A program made the position numbers and the translations under genes. From positions 6,882,001-6,946,000 of the forward strand of contig OX393579.1 in NCBI GenBank assembly GCA_947652605.1: a stretch of 64,000 nucleotides of DNA, given 5' to 3'. The notes beneath the pieces were generated by a model, which was not told where the DNA came from, did no database searches, and saw only the letters and a program-made list of their open reading frames with translations. This document shows positions 11,316-21,587 of the stretch, one piece after another; positions within the stretch are counted from its first letter, which is position 1, and every line of letters begins with the position of its first letter. This stretch comes from Elmis aenea (lineage: Eukaryota; Arthropoda; Insecta; Coleoptera; Elmidae).

Positions 11316-14300
11316 AAATATTCCAGAGAATCAGGAACCAGTGATTTAGGTCGGATATACGAAAGCAAACTACCGGCTTTCGTAGCGCTACGCCTAATTG
11401 AAAACCACCTCGTAATAGATTACCAAATGGCGATAAACGTGGCCAACTGTCTACCATTTGATGATCTAGTGGTGAAGGCCAAATATCGTGGTGGAGAGTG
11501 GACTACTTACATGGTGCAAGCCAAACACCAGGAAAAAGGTAAAGGCATTGCATACGATGGATTTTGTGCAAAAAAGGGGGATTTCGGATTAATTAAATAT
11601 TTCGAGGGTTATAAAAATATTTTAAGTAATTATAAGCAAGGTAAATTAGGAGACATCATTGAAAATATCGATAATATTCACATGATCTTATTTACTAACA
11701 AAACAATTGATAGCAAATTTACATTTTTAACAAAAAATAAAAATCCTGAATTATTAGCTCTAAGGACAACTACTTCTGACATTTATAATATAGATCATAA
11801 ACTGTTTATTAAAGATTATAACGTTCTTTATAATCTTGTATCATCTGTAACAACAATGGAGGAACTTGATAAAAAATTAGCTTTACCAACAAATCAGTTA
11901 GAAAATTATCACCGCCAATATATAAATAATTTACGATCAAGCAATACAAATAATTTTCAAAGCATATTAACAGATATAAAAAATAATTATGAACAATTTA
12001 ATGATAAAGACTTCTGCCCATTTTTAGACACATTAGTCTTATTTTGTGGCCAATCTGATCAATATGCACTGAATCAACTTGTCAGCAATGAAATAAACAA
12101 ATGTTGTGATACTTATAACTTAACAATTACACAAAATTATTTAAGTTTCATAAATAGTTGCGTTATAGCAAATAAACCTTACGCCATCACAAGATGCTCA
12201 ATATTGAACAAATTGACTGAATTGTTGTTAGATCCATTTATAAACAAATATAATTCAACAGGGTTTAAGCATTCAAAAATTGTTGAAACAGGATCATGGC
12301 ATGACGTTGTGCAAACTCAGAAAATCACTCTAGTTGAAACCGATAATAATAATTTAATCGATGATTTTATTGTTACTTATGTGCTTGATAAAATTAATAA
12401 AAGATGTAATATAGACGTAAGCAAAATTGGTTATATCAAATATTGGACTACAAAGTTTAGTTCTGTTGATAAGAATAAAATTATGGGTATGTTGAAGGGA
12501 TCAGGAATAGATAACCAAATTCAACAGTTATTTGGTGTCATAGATAACATAACACTGTTGGATATTTTTAAAGGTATGTGGTTAGTTGGTGAAATACCTT
12601 TAGTATTACAAGCCACTAACATCGTAGAATATCAAGTGATATTAAATGTGTTACAAAACACTGAATGTAAATTGGGAGTCATAATTTTAGTGAATGAGAT
12701 TGTCGATGATATGCAATTAGATAAAAACCGAAACGTATTTTATAAGTTATCGGCTTTAAAGGGAGAGTTAAAAGCAAATATATTTAAAGAAAATGTTAAA
12801 TTTCAGGGAAAATTAATAAAATTAGATCAAATACCTAATATTGAACGGTTAACGGATAAACTTTTACTAAAAGATTTAATTTATATTATGATAAATAAAT
12901 TTTGTGTAGGAAATGACTTAAATGTGTTGCCCCCTTTTTACGTACCTCAAACTTTATCTAAAATAATAATTCATCCTAAGGCACTGAGTGAATGTAAAAA
13001 GGATATATTTGTGGTTATTGTGAAAAATGAAAATGTCTTTAACGAATGTTTAAAAAAATGTAATATTGATGTAAGTAAATTAAAGTTTTTTAATTATTCA
13101 GCTAATTGTAATGTTAAAAATATAATTTGCAATTACAATATTATTTTATCACAAAGTGATTGTTTTCAATCAATTGTTAAAGAAAATCCAAAAGAAAGCA
13201 TTCATGCATTGTATTTACATGACAATGAAAGCATTTTTGAATTAATTAAGACAGAACGTGGTATCCTCAATATTAAAAAGTATAGAACAACCTCTGATGT
13301 TAGTATTTCTTCAGATAATTTAGTTGATAATCTTCATAACAAACTTTGTATTATTAGCGCAGGTCCAGGGATGGGAAAATCCACACTCATGGATTACATA
13401 GCGCAGAAAATACCATCAGATACTTGGGTGTTAAATGTAGATTTAAAACTTTACTTAGATTATTACGACAGTAAAGAATTTAAAACAAATCATGCAAATC
13501 CATCTCAACATTTAATGCATTTTAATAAAGCAATCATGGCCGAGAATTCGTGCCGCACAAAAATTAATGAATTAATATTCAATTATTTGTTATCTGATAA
13601 TCGTGTTTTCATTATTTTCGATGGGTTTGACGAAATTGCGACAACGTATGAAAGCGAGGTGACTGTTATGATCAGATCTTTGTACGATAACAATTATAAG
13701 ATGATTCTCACTATTAGACCGGTAATGCAGGCGCATGTCGAGGATAAGTTTGACACTTTGAGTATCGCATTAAATCCGTTTAGTAAAAATGATCAAATTA
13801 TGTTTTTGAATAAATATTTCATACAAGAAATTGATCATCGCGATAGGGTACACATTTTTGTTGATAAATTGTTGGAATTGACTGAACAAAATTTAAGCGA
13901 TTGGGATAACGAATTTACTGGAGTGCCGTTACAGTGTAGATTATTGGCTGAGGTTTTTAGTGAAAATTTTGAAAATTATGCACAAACGGGAGAACTTGAT
14001 TTGAGCGAAAGTTTCGATTTGCTATATTTGTACGAAAGTTTTGTTCGCGCAAAATTGGAAATTATGAAATCCAAATTTGGCCATTACAATAAAGAAATTG
14101 GTGATTTAATAAACGAGTATCAAAGTTTTTACGCGCTAAAAATCATCTTTCCCAGTGACTTAATAAACGAACTGGACGTCGAAACCGAATTATCAAACTT
14201 TAATGTCACCCTTAAAAATGTGTCTAAACTCGTACAGAAAGACGGACTCGTAGTTATTAGCAGCGACTTTAACATAAATTTCGTGCACCGGACGTTTGCT

Positions 14301-15224
14301 GAGTATTTCGTGGCCCAGTGGATCCGCGAAAATTATCACGAAGGTCGTCGGTACCGAAACGTCGCCCTCAATTTGATTGAAGAAATATTAAAACCGAACT
14401 ACAATGTCGTTCGTAAAGTCTTTGACAGAATCTTGGCAAAAAACAATAAGTTACACCTTGCCATAGTCAACAGGCAATATAATGAGGTTGAATCAATACT
14501 AAAATCATGTCCTGACATTGTTAATGACGTTGATGAGGGCGGGAGGTCGCCTTTGCATTTGGCAGCTTCGTGGGGTCTTAGACATCCCGTGCCAGAACGG
14601 GGGGAACAAATATATAGGAATAAACATACATTAGATGTTAATCCTAACTTAGTCATGGAAGAAATTGTTGAACTTTTGTTATCCAAAGGCGCAAAACATG
14701 TTAGAGACAAATTAAACTTGTATCCTTTAGATTACGCAATAAAAACAAAATCGTTTAGAATTGCCGACAAAATTACAGCTAAATTTAATGACAAAACAAT
14801 AATTATTGACGTCAACGATCTAGAGATATATTTACATTATTATAGAGAATATTATTACAATAATTTCACGACATTTATATTAAATAATTTAATTAATCAT
14901 AAAAGCTCGGAAACATTCAACAGAATTATAAATAAACAATTTGATGGTCGGAATGCATTACATTATGCGAGTATTTATGGACATCTAGATCTAGCGATTT
15001 CATTGGTGAATTGCGGAGCGGACGTAAATGTTAGAAATGATCTTAATCGAACACCTTTACATTGGGCCGCTCTTAAGGGTCATTTGTCCATTGTTAAGCT
15101 TTTAGTAGATCACGGGGCTGATATTTATATCAAGAGTAATTACGGTCAAACAGCGTTAGATTTGGCTAAACTACTGAATCGTCGAGATGTTTGTGATTAT
15201 CTAAATCCGTTATATAAATTGTGA
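11316..15224 (+). CDS. Gene A, exon 2: putative Cap4-like nuclease, NACHT/STAND NTPase and ankyrin repeats
   Basis: This exon encodes residues 155-1456 of a 1456-residue protein. Residues about 165-285 carry the pattern of a PD-(D/E)XK nuclease of Cap4/DUF4297 type: a helix with YESKLPAF (E170), then FDDLVV (D203, D204), then VQAKH (Q222, K224), then an LFTN strand. Residues about 300-820 are a helical linker I cannot name. NACHT follows: Walker A GPGMGKST (837-844, K842), Walker B FIIFDGFDE (D923 to E927), a GVPLQCRLLAE segment and the winged-helix motif FVHRTFAEYFVA (1143-1154). Ankyrin repeats fill about 1199-1450. Family knowledge suggests a ligand-sensing ATPase that oligomerises and activates a nuclease, probably in the cytoplasm. 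That function is inferred. The ATG at 11427 is internal, because the frame is open back to the acceptor. Confidence 0.88.
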   Translation, partial: KYSRESGTSDLGRIYESKLPAFVALRLIENHLVIDYQMAINVANCLPFDDLVVKAKYRGGEWTTYMVQAKHQEKGKGIAYDGFCAKKGDFGLIKYFEGYKNILSNYKQGKLGDIIENIDNIHMILFTNKTIDSKFTFLTKNKNPELLALRTTTSDIYNIDHKLFIKDYNVLYNLVSSVTTMEELDKKLALPTNQLENYHRQYINNLRSSNTNNFQSILTDIKNNYEQFNDKDFCPFLDTLVLFCGQSDQYALNQLVSNEINKCCDTYNLTITQNYLSFINSCVIANKPYAITRCSILNKLTELLLDPFINKYNSTGFKHSKIVETGSWHDVVQTQKITLVETDNNNLIDDFIVTYVLDKINKRCNIDVSKIGYIKYWTTKFSSVDKNKIMGMLKGSGIDNQIQQLFGVIDNITLLDIFKGMWLVGEIPLVLQATNIVEYQVILNVLQNTECKLGVIILVNEIVDDMQLDKNRNVFYKLSALKGELKANIFKENVKFQGKLIKLDQIPNIERLTDKLLLKDLIYIMINKFCVGNDLNVLPPFYVPQTLSKIIIHPKALSECKKDIFVVIVKNENVFNECLKKCNIDVSKLKFFNYSANCNVKNIICNYNIILSQSDCFQSIVKENPKESIHALYLHDNESIFELIKTERGILNIKKYRTTSDVSISSDNLVDNLHNKLCIISAGPGMGKSTLMDYIAQKIPSDTWVLNVDLKLYLDYYDSKEFKTNHANPSQHLMHFNKAIMAENSCRTKINELIFNYLLSDNRVFIIFDGFDEIATTYESEVTVMIRSLYDNNYKMILTIRPVMQAHVEDKFDTLSIALNPFSKNDQIMFLNKYFIQEIDHRDRVHIFVDKLLELTEQNLSDWDNEFTGVPLQCRLLAEVFSENFENYAQTGELDLSESFDLLYLYESFVRAKLEIMKSKFGHYNKEIGDLINEYQSFYALKIIFPSDLINELDVETELSNFNVTLKNVSKLVQKDGLVVISSDFNINFVHRTFAEYFVAQWIRENYHEGRRYRNVALNLIEEILKPNYNVVRKVFDRILAKNNKLHLAIVNRQYNEVESILKSCPDIVNDVDEGGRSPLHLAASWGLRHPVPERGEQIYRNKHTLDVNPNLVMEEIVELLLSKGAKHVRDKLNLYPLDYAIKTKSFRIADKITAKFNDKTIIIDVNDLEIYLHYYREYYYNNFTTFILNNLINHKSSETFNRIINKQFDGRNALHYASIYGHLDLAISLVNCGADVNVRNDLNRTPLHWAALKGHLSIVKLLVDHGADIYIKSNYGQTALDLAKLLNRRDVCDYLNPLYKL

Positions 15225-15785
15225 AAATTCATCCTAAACACGATCATGAAGTGATAATAAAAATTTGCCTCATCAAATTTGAACATCCGGTGTTCCCGCA
15301 TCATCAATGTCATCAACGTAACAAATAGCTACTTAAACTTAAATCGAAACTTACAACCAGTCACAGAATTTACAATGAACAAACAATAAAATATTAACGA
15401 ATAAATCAAATTAAATAAAAAAATTCCGTTAAATCCGTTTCGTTTTCCTCAAATATTCAAAATATTTATTCAATTTGTTCGATTTATTCGTTAACATTTC
15501 ACTCACATTCGTAAATATTAAAATTAATTAACTAAAATCGCTTGTTTCTTAGCAGTTTCGCTTTAATTCCATCCACTTTCGTGTTTCATTGATGTGCATC
15601 ATGTTCAAAACTTCATTTTCTTTCGTTATTAATAGACGCTTTTCTGTCGGATCAATATTTAACATCACTCCAACAGTTGGAAGAAGAAGTTACTTCTTCT
15701 ATACCTACCTAAAAATGTACCAATTAAAATTTTTCTACGACAAAACTATTTTAATTATTTAATTATTTAATTAAAATCCCGTATA
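15225..15785 (+). other. 3' flank of gene A
   Basis: No further gene is visible. The segment is colinear with 37456-37995 behind gene B, so it predates the duplication. It probably contains the 3' untranslated region. Confidence 0.55.
15256..15261 (+). terminator. Probable polyadenylation signal of gene A
   Basis: An AATAAA hexamer occurs 31 bp after the stop codon of gene A. Gene B also has AATAAA at a comparable place (37509-37514). AT-rich DNA produces this hexamer by chance, and further AATAAA copies lie near 15385-15420. Confidence 0.4.
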
Positions 15786-16908
15786 CACTGTATCCCAGAT
15801 AACATTTCCAGCACGGGGATCTCCCTCATTACAGGAGATACAGGTTTGCTTAAATTAAATGAATTATTCCCAAGTATGAGAGGAGCTACGGTCAATTTTT
15901 AAAAGTACAAAATTCCTCGTGCTTCAAATTAATGTTAAGTATAGCAAAAAATATAAACTCCTCATAACTTTTTTGTCTTAATCATTACAACAATTTCGTT
16001 TGTACCTTCTAAATGTACCTTTTTATACAGAATGTATCTAACTATTATCTTAGATTTTTTAAATTCATTTTTGAAATTTCACCCGAGTACCCCTAACTTA
16101 ATTTTTTCTTTCAGGCCGTCAAGTTGGCTTTGGAATAAGTAGTTATATGTGCTTGTTTCTCCTCTTTCTAATGATATGTCGCTTGTCATAACTGTTTAAA
16201 TAAATAACCCGGAAAATAAAAATGCAACAGATTTTACCAATATCACTCTAAAATAGCTTTTCATAGCTAACTTAAAATCATATTGATATTAGCTATGAGG
16301 TTTTTCTTGATTTTCCGAGTTATTTATGTTAACAGATAGGACAAAAGATTGTTAGAAAGATGAGGGAAAAAAAACGATGTAACTATTTCAAAACCAACTT
16401 GACCGTTTAAAATGTTTCATGACTAACTTAAAATAATATTTATAAAATACAATTCTTCTTGATTTTCCAAGTTACCTATGTGCAGATATAGATATGACAT
16501 TTATTTTAATACCTATAGTTATCGTTAAAAAGAGGGGATAAAGCACATTTAACTACTTATTCCAAAGCCAACTTGACGGTTCATAGGAAAAAATAACGTT
16601 AGGGTTGATATCTCAAAACTGAAGAGTGATAAAAAATCTAAGGTAATAGTTACATTTTTTTTTATAAAAAAGTATCTTAAGAAAGTACAAGCGAAATTGA
16701 TTTAATAATTTTGACAAAAGAGAAAATCGACATTTTCATATTTTTTTGCTATAGGTATAATACCTATCTGAAGCACGAACAATTTTGAACTTTTAAAAAT
16801 TGATTGTGGCTCCTCTCACACTAAGGAATAATTTATCTAATTTAAACAAACCTGTATCTCTTATAATAAGCGATATCCCAATGCTGGAAATGTAATCTGG
16901 GAAACCCT
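15786..16908. mobile_element. Long fold-back element behind gene A (shared with gene B)
   Basis: The left end CACTGTATCCCAGATAACAT is inverted at the right end as TGTAATCTGGGAAACCCT. The arms run several hundred bases, for example the AATTCCTCGTGCTTC block at about 15910 against GAAGCACGAACAATT at about 16772. The orthologous copy at 37996-39067 has cleaner CAGGGTGTCCCAG ends and a TA duplication. The element was therefore in place before the segment duplicated. No transposase is present. Confidence 0.75.
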
Positions 16909-19279
16909 ATTTTGCTTACTGTCCGTATACAGCTATGAGGTCGCTCCGCCATTGCATTTTCCTTGTAGCAACTGCCGCACTCGTCCGTGAACCGATTTCA
17001 CTTCTCACCTCCGACCTCCGTGAGTGACAGTTCCTCTTGTAAAATTAAAACCCACCCCCGAAGTAATAAAATCCTTCACCATTCAACACCACTGTGATAA
17101 AATACTTTTCATTTTTCTTTATTTCGTTTAAATTCCACAACTGATGACAATATTTCGCCCATTGTTAACAGTCGCCAATAAACTTGATTCTTGTCCACCA
17201 CGTTGCAACGTGGAATAAACCTACACAACATATTTTTGGTTTATTTACGTAATTATTGTAATTCATTTATGATTATAAATAGGATTAATTAAAAATCACT
17301 TATCGTTGTGTTTAAAAGATAAATAAATAAGACTGTAACGGATAAAAAGTCGAGAGCCTTTAATCTGGTATCGTATTGCGACAAAAGATTCTAAAAAAAA
17401 TAAGAAATGTGATTTTAATTTAAGCCTATTTATCTCAAAACCTACATAATATTTAAACAATTGTAATAAGAACCTCATCTAAAGACATATTTTTTGACAC
17501 AATGTATTTTGGTTAACTGCAAGTGCACGGTCTCGCAAACTTAAAACTATAATAATGTGAAATCTGTACAGATAATAAATAAAAATGCATTACTTACGCA
17601 AAACCTACTTCGAAATAAACGTTTTCATTAAATAAAATTCAGTAATTCGTCACTTGAATTATTATGCTTAAAAACGTTTTTGACACTGTTGTTTATTTCT
17701 TGTGATATGATTTTGTTTTATAATACACTACCCATATATCTAATAAACATATATTGCACATACCCTATCTACACAATGAGTGGAAAGTGAATCCGATCGA
17801 ATGAAATGGAAATATGTGCCTCTCTTTCTAAGGTATACTTTTCACAGTTGGCAGCAAACATAGAAAATCAAATAAAACTAGGATCACTAACAGAACCTTC
17901 ATGAAAATTGTTGAGACCATGTTATGAAAGTGATTTTCGCAAATTACGCGTGCAGACACCGATGTTTAACAATTTATAATGCATTTGAACTACTAGAAAT
18001 ATATGTTTATAAGATATATGACACTACCCAAGATCCAAGATCAGTGTGACATTAGGTATACCAAAATATTCTTATACAGTTATTTTATTCTGTGAATGTT
18101 CATAGGTATTTACCTTTCAAAACTGTATTAAACTGTCGCTTTTAGAAAATTATTTTTTATCACAATAATTGTTAGAGATTATAGAAAATTCATTTAATAC
18201 GTGAAATTTTGTTTTTAACATTTAATACATAAAATATTAGTAACACTATCGCTTAGGCCTGAGTGGGAGGCTGGTTCTGTAATCAGCGTTTACGAAGCGA
18301 AACGGCGTTCGAATATCGTTACCGTTGTACATTTTTTTTACTATCATAACTACTACAAAATACACGCACGCTAGGAGGTTTAATAATTTTTAACTCTTTA
18401 CATCGGAATATCTTAACGAGACACTTAAAATTTATCTTGAAAGTCGAATACTTTAATATCATTATATTATAGTGTTTTTTTCTTGCTACAGATTTATTCT
18501 CTATATTTATTAATCATAATTATTATATATGTAGTATAGCAGCAAGTGAAAAATATGATTATTATGAAATGTATATATCTTAAATTATTTAAGTTTTAAT
18601 TTTCTTTTGTTTAATTAAGTACAGATAGCCTAATATGTAATGGTTTTTTTAATGGCCACTTGGAATAAACATAATAAATACCATAACATTGTTATATCTT
18701 GCTTATTTTAAAGATAAACCTTGCAACCCATCCATCAATGAAACAAGAAAAAAATGTTTGATTAATTTACCCATAACCAATTATGGTTGCCATTTAAAAC
18801 AAAGAATCGTCTGTTTTAAGTTTTTGCAAAATATTTAAGAAAGATGAAGGGGTAGGTCAAATGTCAATTGGTATTAAATTCTTCTTGAAATTCTGCTCAA
18901 CTTTAATGATTTAACGTATTATGGAACTCTTATAATGACAAAGTTACCCAATACAACACACGTAGAGTATTTTTACCTTGTATAAATGGTTTTTGCAACA
19001 AAGAGAAGAAAAAGCTCTAATAAGTAGTTATTCTTATACATACAGGAAACTGTTTTGGTAGAAAACTAATTATTATGAAGAAGGAAAGTATTTTTCTTGG
19101 ATGATAAACAGTAAAATAAGTAGATACTTTAAATTTGTATTAATTTTTGTTGTTATTTCAAAATTGTGTTGCTTATTGAGAGTTAGTTTTCATTTATTTA
19201 GTCGTAAGTCCTTCTACTGTTAGGTGTAGGACTGTTGAGTTGTGTTGTGCTGACTTTTTTTCATGTTTTTCTGTCTTGT
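16909..19279. other. No gene recognised; conserved between duplication copies
   Basis: AT-rich DNA colinear with about 39068-41690 of copy B. A short GC-richer patch near 16925-17040 and a CCACGTTGCAACGTGG palindrome near 17197 are conserved in both copies. No open frame of note was found. A tRNA-like stretch at about 18250-18335 was examined and not accepted. Confidence 0.5.
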
Positions 19280-19860
19280 GTTAACTTTTTTTTGCTGCTT
19301 TTTTAACTTCGTCGAGCCAGGTTTTTCTCAGTCTACCTCTTTTGTTTTTTTTTCCAGTGATCTTGCTTCATAGTCTTTTCTGGTTAACCTTTCCTCTTTC
19401 ATCCTATAGATGTGTTACCCAACCATCCCAGCTGCCTTTCTTGTATTTTTGTTTCCATCGATCTGATCCTTAATTGTTCTGTATATGTTTCGTTCTTAAT
19501 TCTATCTTTTTTGGTTTTTCCTTTGATTTTTCTTAGAATTTCCATTTCAGCTGTATTCGCTCGGCTACTATTTTTATTAGTGAGTGTCCACGTTTTACTT
19601 TCGTATAAAAGTGCTGGAGTTACTACCTTTTGACCTCTTCCACTTTTGTTCGTTTTGGGACTTCTCTATTCCAAAAAAAGCTGTTCTTTACCGTTAAATA
19701 TTCTTCCCACATTTCCTGTCCTTTCGCTTGTTTCCTTGTCCATTCCTCCATTTTTCTCTATGATCACTCCTAAATATTTAAAGCTTTCTACCTGTTCCAA
19801 CCTAAGGACATTTAAAGAGTTAGTTTCTAGTTTAAATGCGACAACTTACAAGTATTAAAC
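19280..19860 (-). pseudogene. RTE-type LINE 3' coding remnant (copy A)
   Basis: Read on the minus strand, the segment gives VVTPALLYESKTWTLTNK, then AEMEILRKI, KDRIKNE, and later GRLRKTWLDEVKKAA. This order is typical of the C-terminal tail behind the reverse transcriptase of RTE-class retrotransposons. Frameshifts break it and neither RT core nor endonuclease remains. The homologous remnant in copy B is at 41690-42840. Confidence 0.6.
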
Positions 19861-21194
19861 ACGTTAATTTTATATTGTTTCTGTAGAGTGTAGATTACTA
19901 ATCTTTACATTGTTTTAGCTTTTAGATAATAAATATTGAATGTTTATTACTGTGTACCTAATATTTGATTTATATCATGTAGGTATATTCTTTATAATAT
20001 TGTAGTTGTTCAGTATTGTGTTTTCTAAGTAAAATTGTAGTGAAAAGTGCTCTTTATTTACAAAAACATTCTGAAGCAAACGTGAACGCATTTTGCATGA
20101 CAAGAACAAAAACGATTTTCCTTCATAGTCGTTTTGTAAACGTTGAAAGATATTTAACGAGCGCGTGCGCGCGCGCACACACACATTAAACTATCTCACA
20201 ATATCTCAAAATATCTCATAATTAAAAATATGCAATAATTCAAACACTTGCATTATATTATTTTCATTTACTTTTTCTGTTTTTCGATATTGGTTTCACA
20301 TTCATTTCATTGTTTGTTATGTCTGAAACTCTAATTATTTGTGCAATTAAAGTGTGTAATTAAATTACTTCTTAAATAAAATAACGATAAGTGTGTAATA
20401 ACAGAATTTTACAACCTCCATTTCAGTAGACCTAATTTACAACCGTAGCTTTTCGACGTAACATCAGTAATGACTAAAAGTTTATGATTAGAACTTTAAT
20501 CACTCCTGCTAATGAATCAGTAAATCGATTTAATTTTGGCTAACAGCTTGTTGTGCCACTGTAACCGGATAATTTTATGGACTTTTAATTTAACGTTTTT
20601 TGCGACATCTTTGGAGGCGTTTTGGCAATAACTAATCTGCATTTATTTAACACAGCAGCAATGCGATTTGATTTCTATCGTTTAAACGATGTTTCAGATG
20701 TTCCTGTGTTGCGGAATACCCATGGGAGTACTGGGAAATTTAGAAATTGCAGTTCTGTGTTTTACGTCAGATTAAGTACCGGAAAATACAGCAAAGTTGA
20801 GCAGTATCACTGCAATAAAACAGTATAAAAGTAATATGTTAATCTTTTGTTATGGATACTTACTCCTATTTTATTTATAGAATTCGAAGTTATCAACATA
20901 TCAACAAATTTACCTATTAAAAAAGGTGAGGATGGGTAGCTTTATTTCGCCTACATTGACTAATTGTGTGTTTGCCTAATCGTCTTAAAACATAGGAGTA
21001 GTAAATAAAGATGTTGTAAATAAGACACCTTGAAGCTTAAAATTATAAAATGAGAAAGTGAACCTGATGCGCTGCTATCAATGTATTAATCCTCGGCTCT
21101 ATTTTTGTCAGCAGTATTCTTAAATCACCGCGATTCGCTATTTGCAGTCGTTTTTTTTTTGCGTTAACAAATTTGTGACCGCACTAAACCCACA
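19861..21194. other. No gene recognised; duplication end and dinucleotide repeat
   Basis: It contains the right edge of duplication copy A at about 20442 and a GC/CA dinucleotide tract at about 20160-20186, also present in copy B near 43127-43142. Sequence after 20443 is unique here. No coding or RNA gene was supported. Confidence 0.5.
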
Positions 21195-21587
21195 TTACAC
21201 TAAATATGATATGATGAAGGAAATGCAATTAAAAACTTTTGTATTAGAGTCCATAATCCAGGATAAACTGTAGGTATCTGCTTTTGCAGCCAGAATTATT
21301 GGTAACCGTCTGAATTTCAATTTCAATTCTTCATTCGTTGTTACATCTATCAGTTCTTCTCGTAATTTTGGAGATTCTTCTGTGTTTGTACTTGAAAAAG
21401 GATTCAGAAGCCAATCGGGTATGTTCATTTTTAAAATATCCTCAAATCGTTGATTGAAGTCAGAATGGAGAGCATCCAAGTGCTGACAATAGGTAAGTAA
21501 GGCTTCATCATATGTTTCTGCTGTTGATAAATTTGGAAACTGGCTAAATTTCCTTCGTCCTAAATTTTGTTCGCCGATGGGTTATAA
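21195..21587 (-). pseudogene. ZBED5/SCAND3-like hAT transposase fragment
   Basis: On the minus strand the reading is GRRKFSQFPNLSTAET, then DALHSDFNQRFEDILKMNIP, then DWLLNPF, then LIDVTTNEELKLKF. This is the recognisable middle of ZBED5, SCAND3 or FAM200-like proteins, which derive from hAT transposases. It continues upstream of the apparent Met at 21479 across a stop or frame change. Only a fragment remains and it is interrupted by the piggyBac MITE that starts at 21592. Confidence 0.75.

Larger units (their letters stand above)
9879..20442 (+). repeat. Segmental duplication, copy A
   Basis: Sequence from AAGTTTTCTCAA at 9879 to TTTACAA at 20442 is matched in the same order and orientation by 29541-43373. 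It covers both exons of the receptor gene, the intron ends, the 3' flank, a fold-back element, non-coding DNA and an RTE LINE remnant. On both sides the similarity stops abruptly. Copy A is shorter because copy B has private insertions. Confidence 0.9.

Noticed and set aside
11427..11429. ATG at 11427 as start of gene A
   Set aside because: The open frame continues 37 codons upstream to the acceptor at 11315, includes conserved nuclease helix residues, and joins exon 1 in phase. In gene B this codon is ATC.
14399..14710. 103-codon minus-strand frame inside gene A
   Set aside because: It overlaps the ankyrin coding sequence antisense, has no recognisable domain and is broken in gene B.
9971..15224. 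Bacterial contamination or very recent transfer as the source of the nuclease-NACHT gene
   Set aside because: The gene has a spliced intron, AT-rich codon use like its surroundings, a paralogue in a segmental duplication and insect transposons on all sides. Ancient transfer cannot be excluded.
18250..18335. Possible tRNA gene or tRNA-derived SINE head (TAGGCCTGAGTGG and GTTCGAATATC look like A and B boxes)
   Set aside because: The arms pair only partly, the variable region is too long and the copy at about 40555-40645 varies without compensating changes. No poly(A) or repeated family was seen.
19412..19858. Plus-strand hydrophobic frames over the RTE remnant
   Set aside because: They are the antisense reading of a lysine-rich LINE tail, which gives F/L/S-rich sequence. 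No signal peptide or conserved family is credible.
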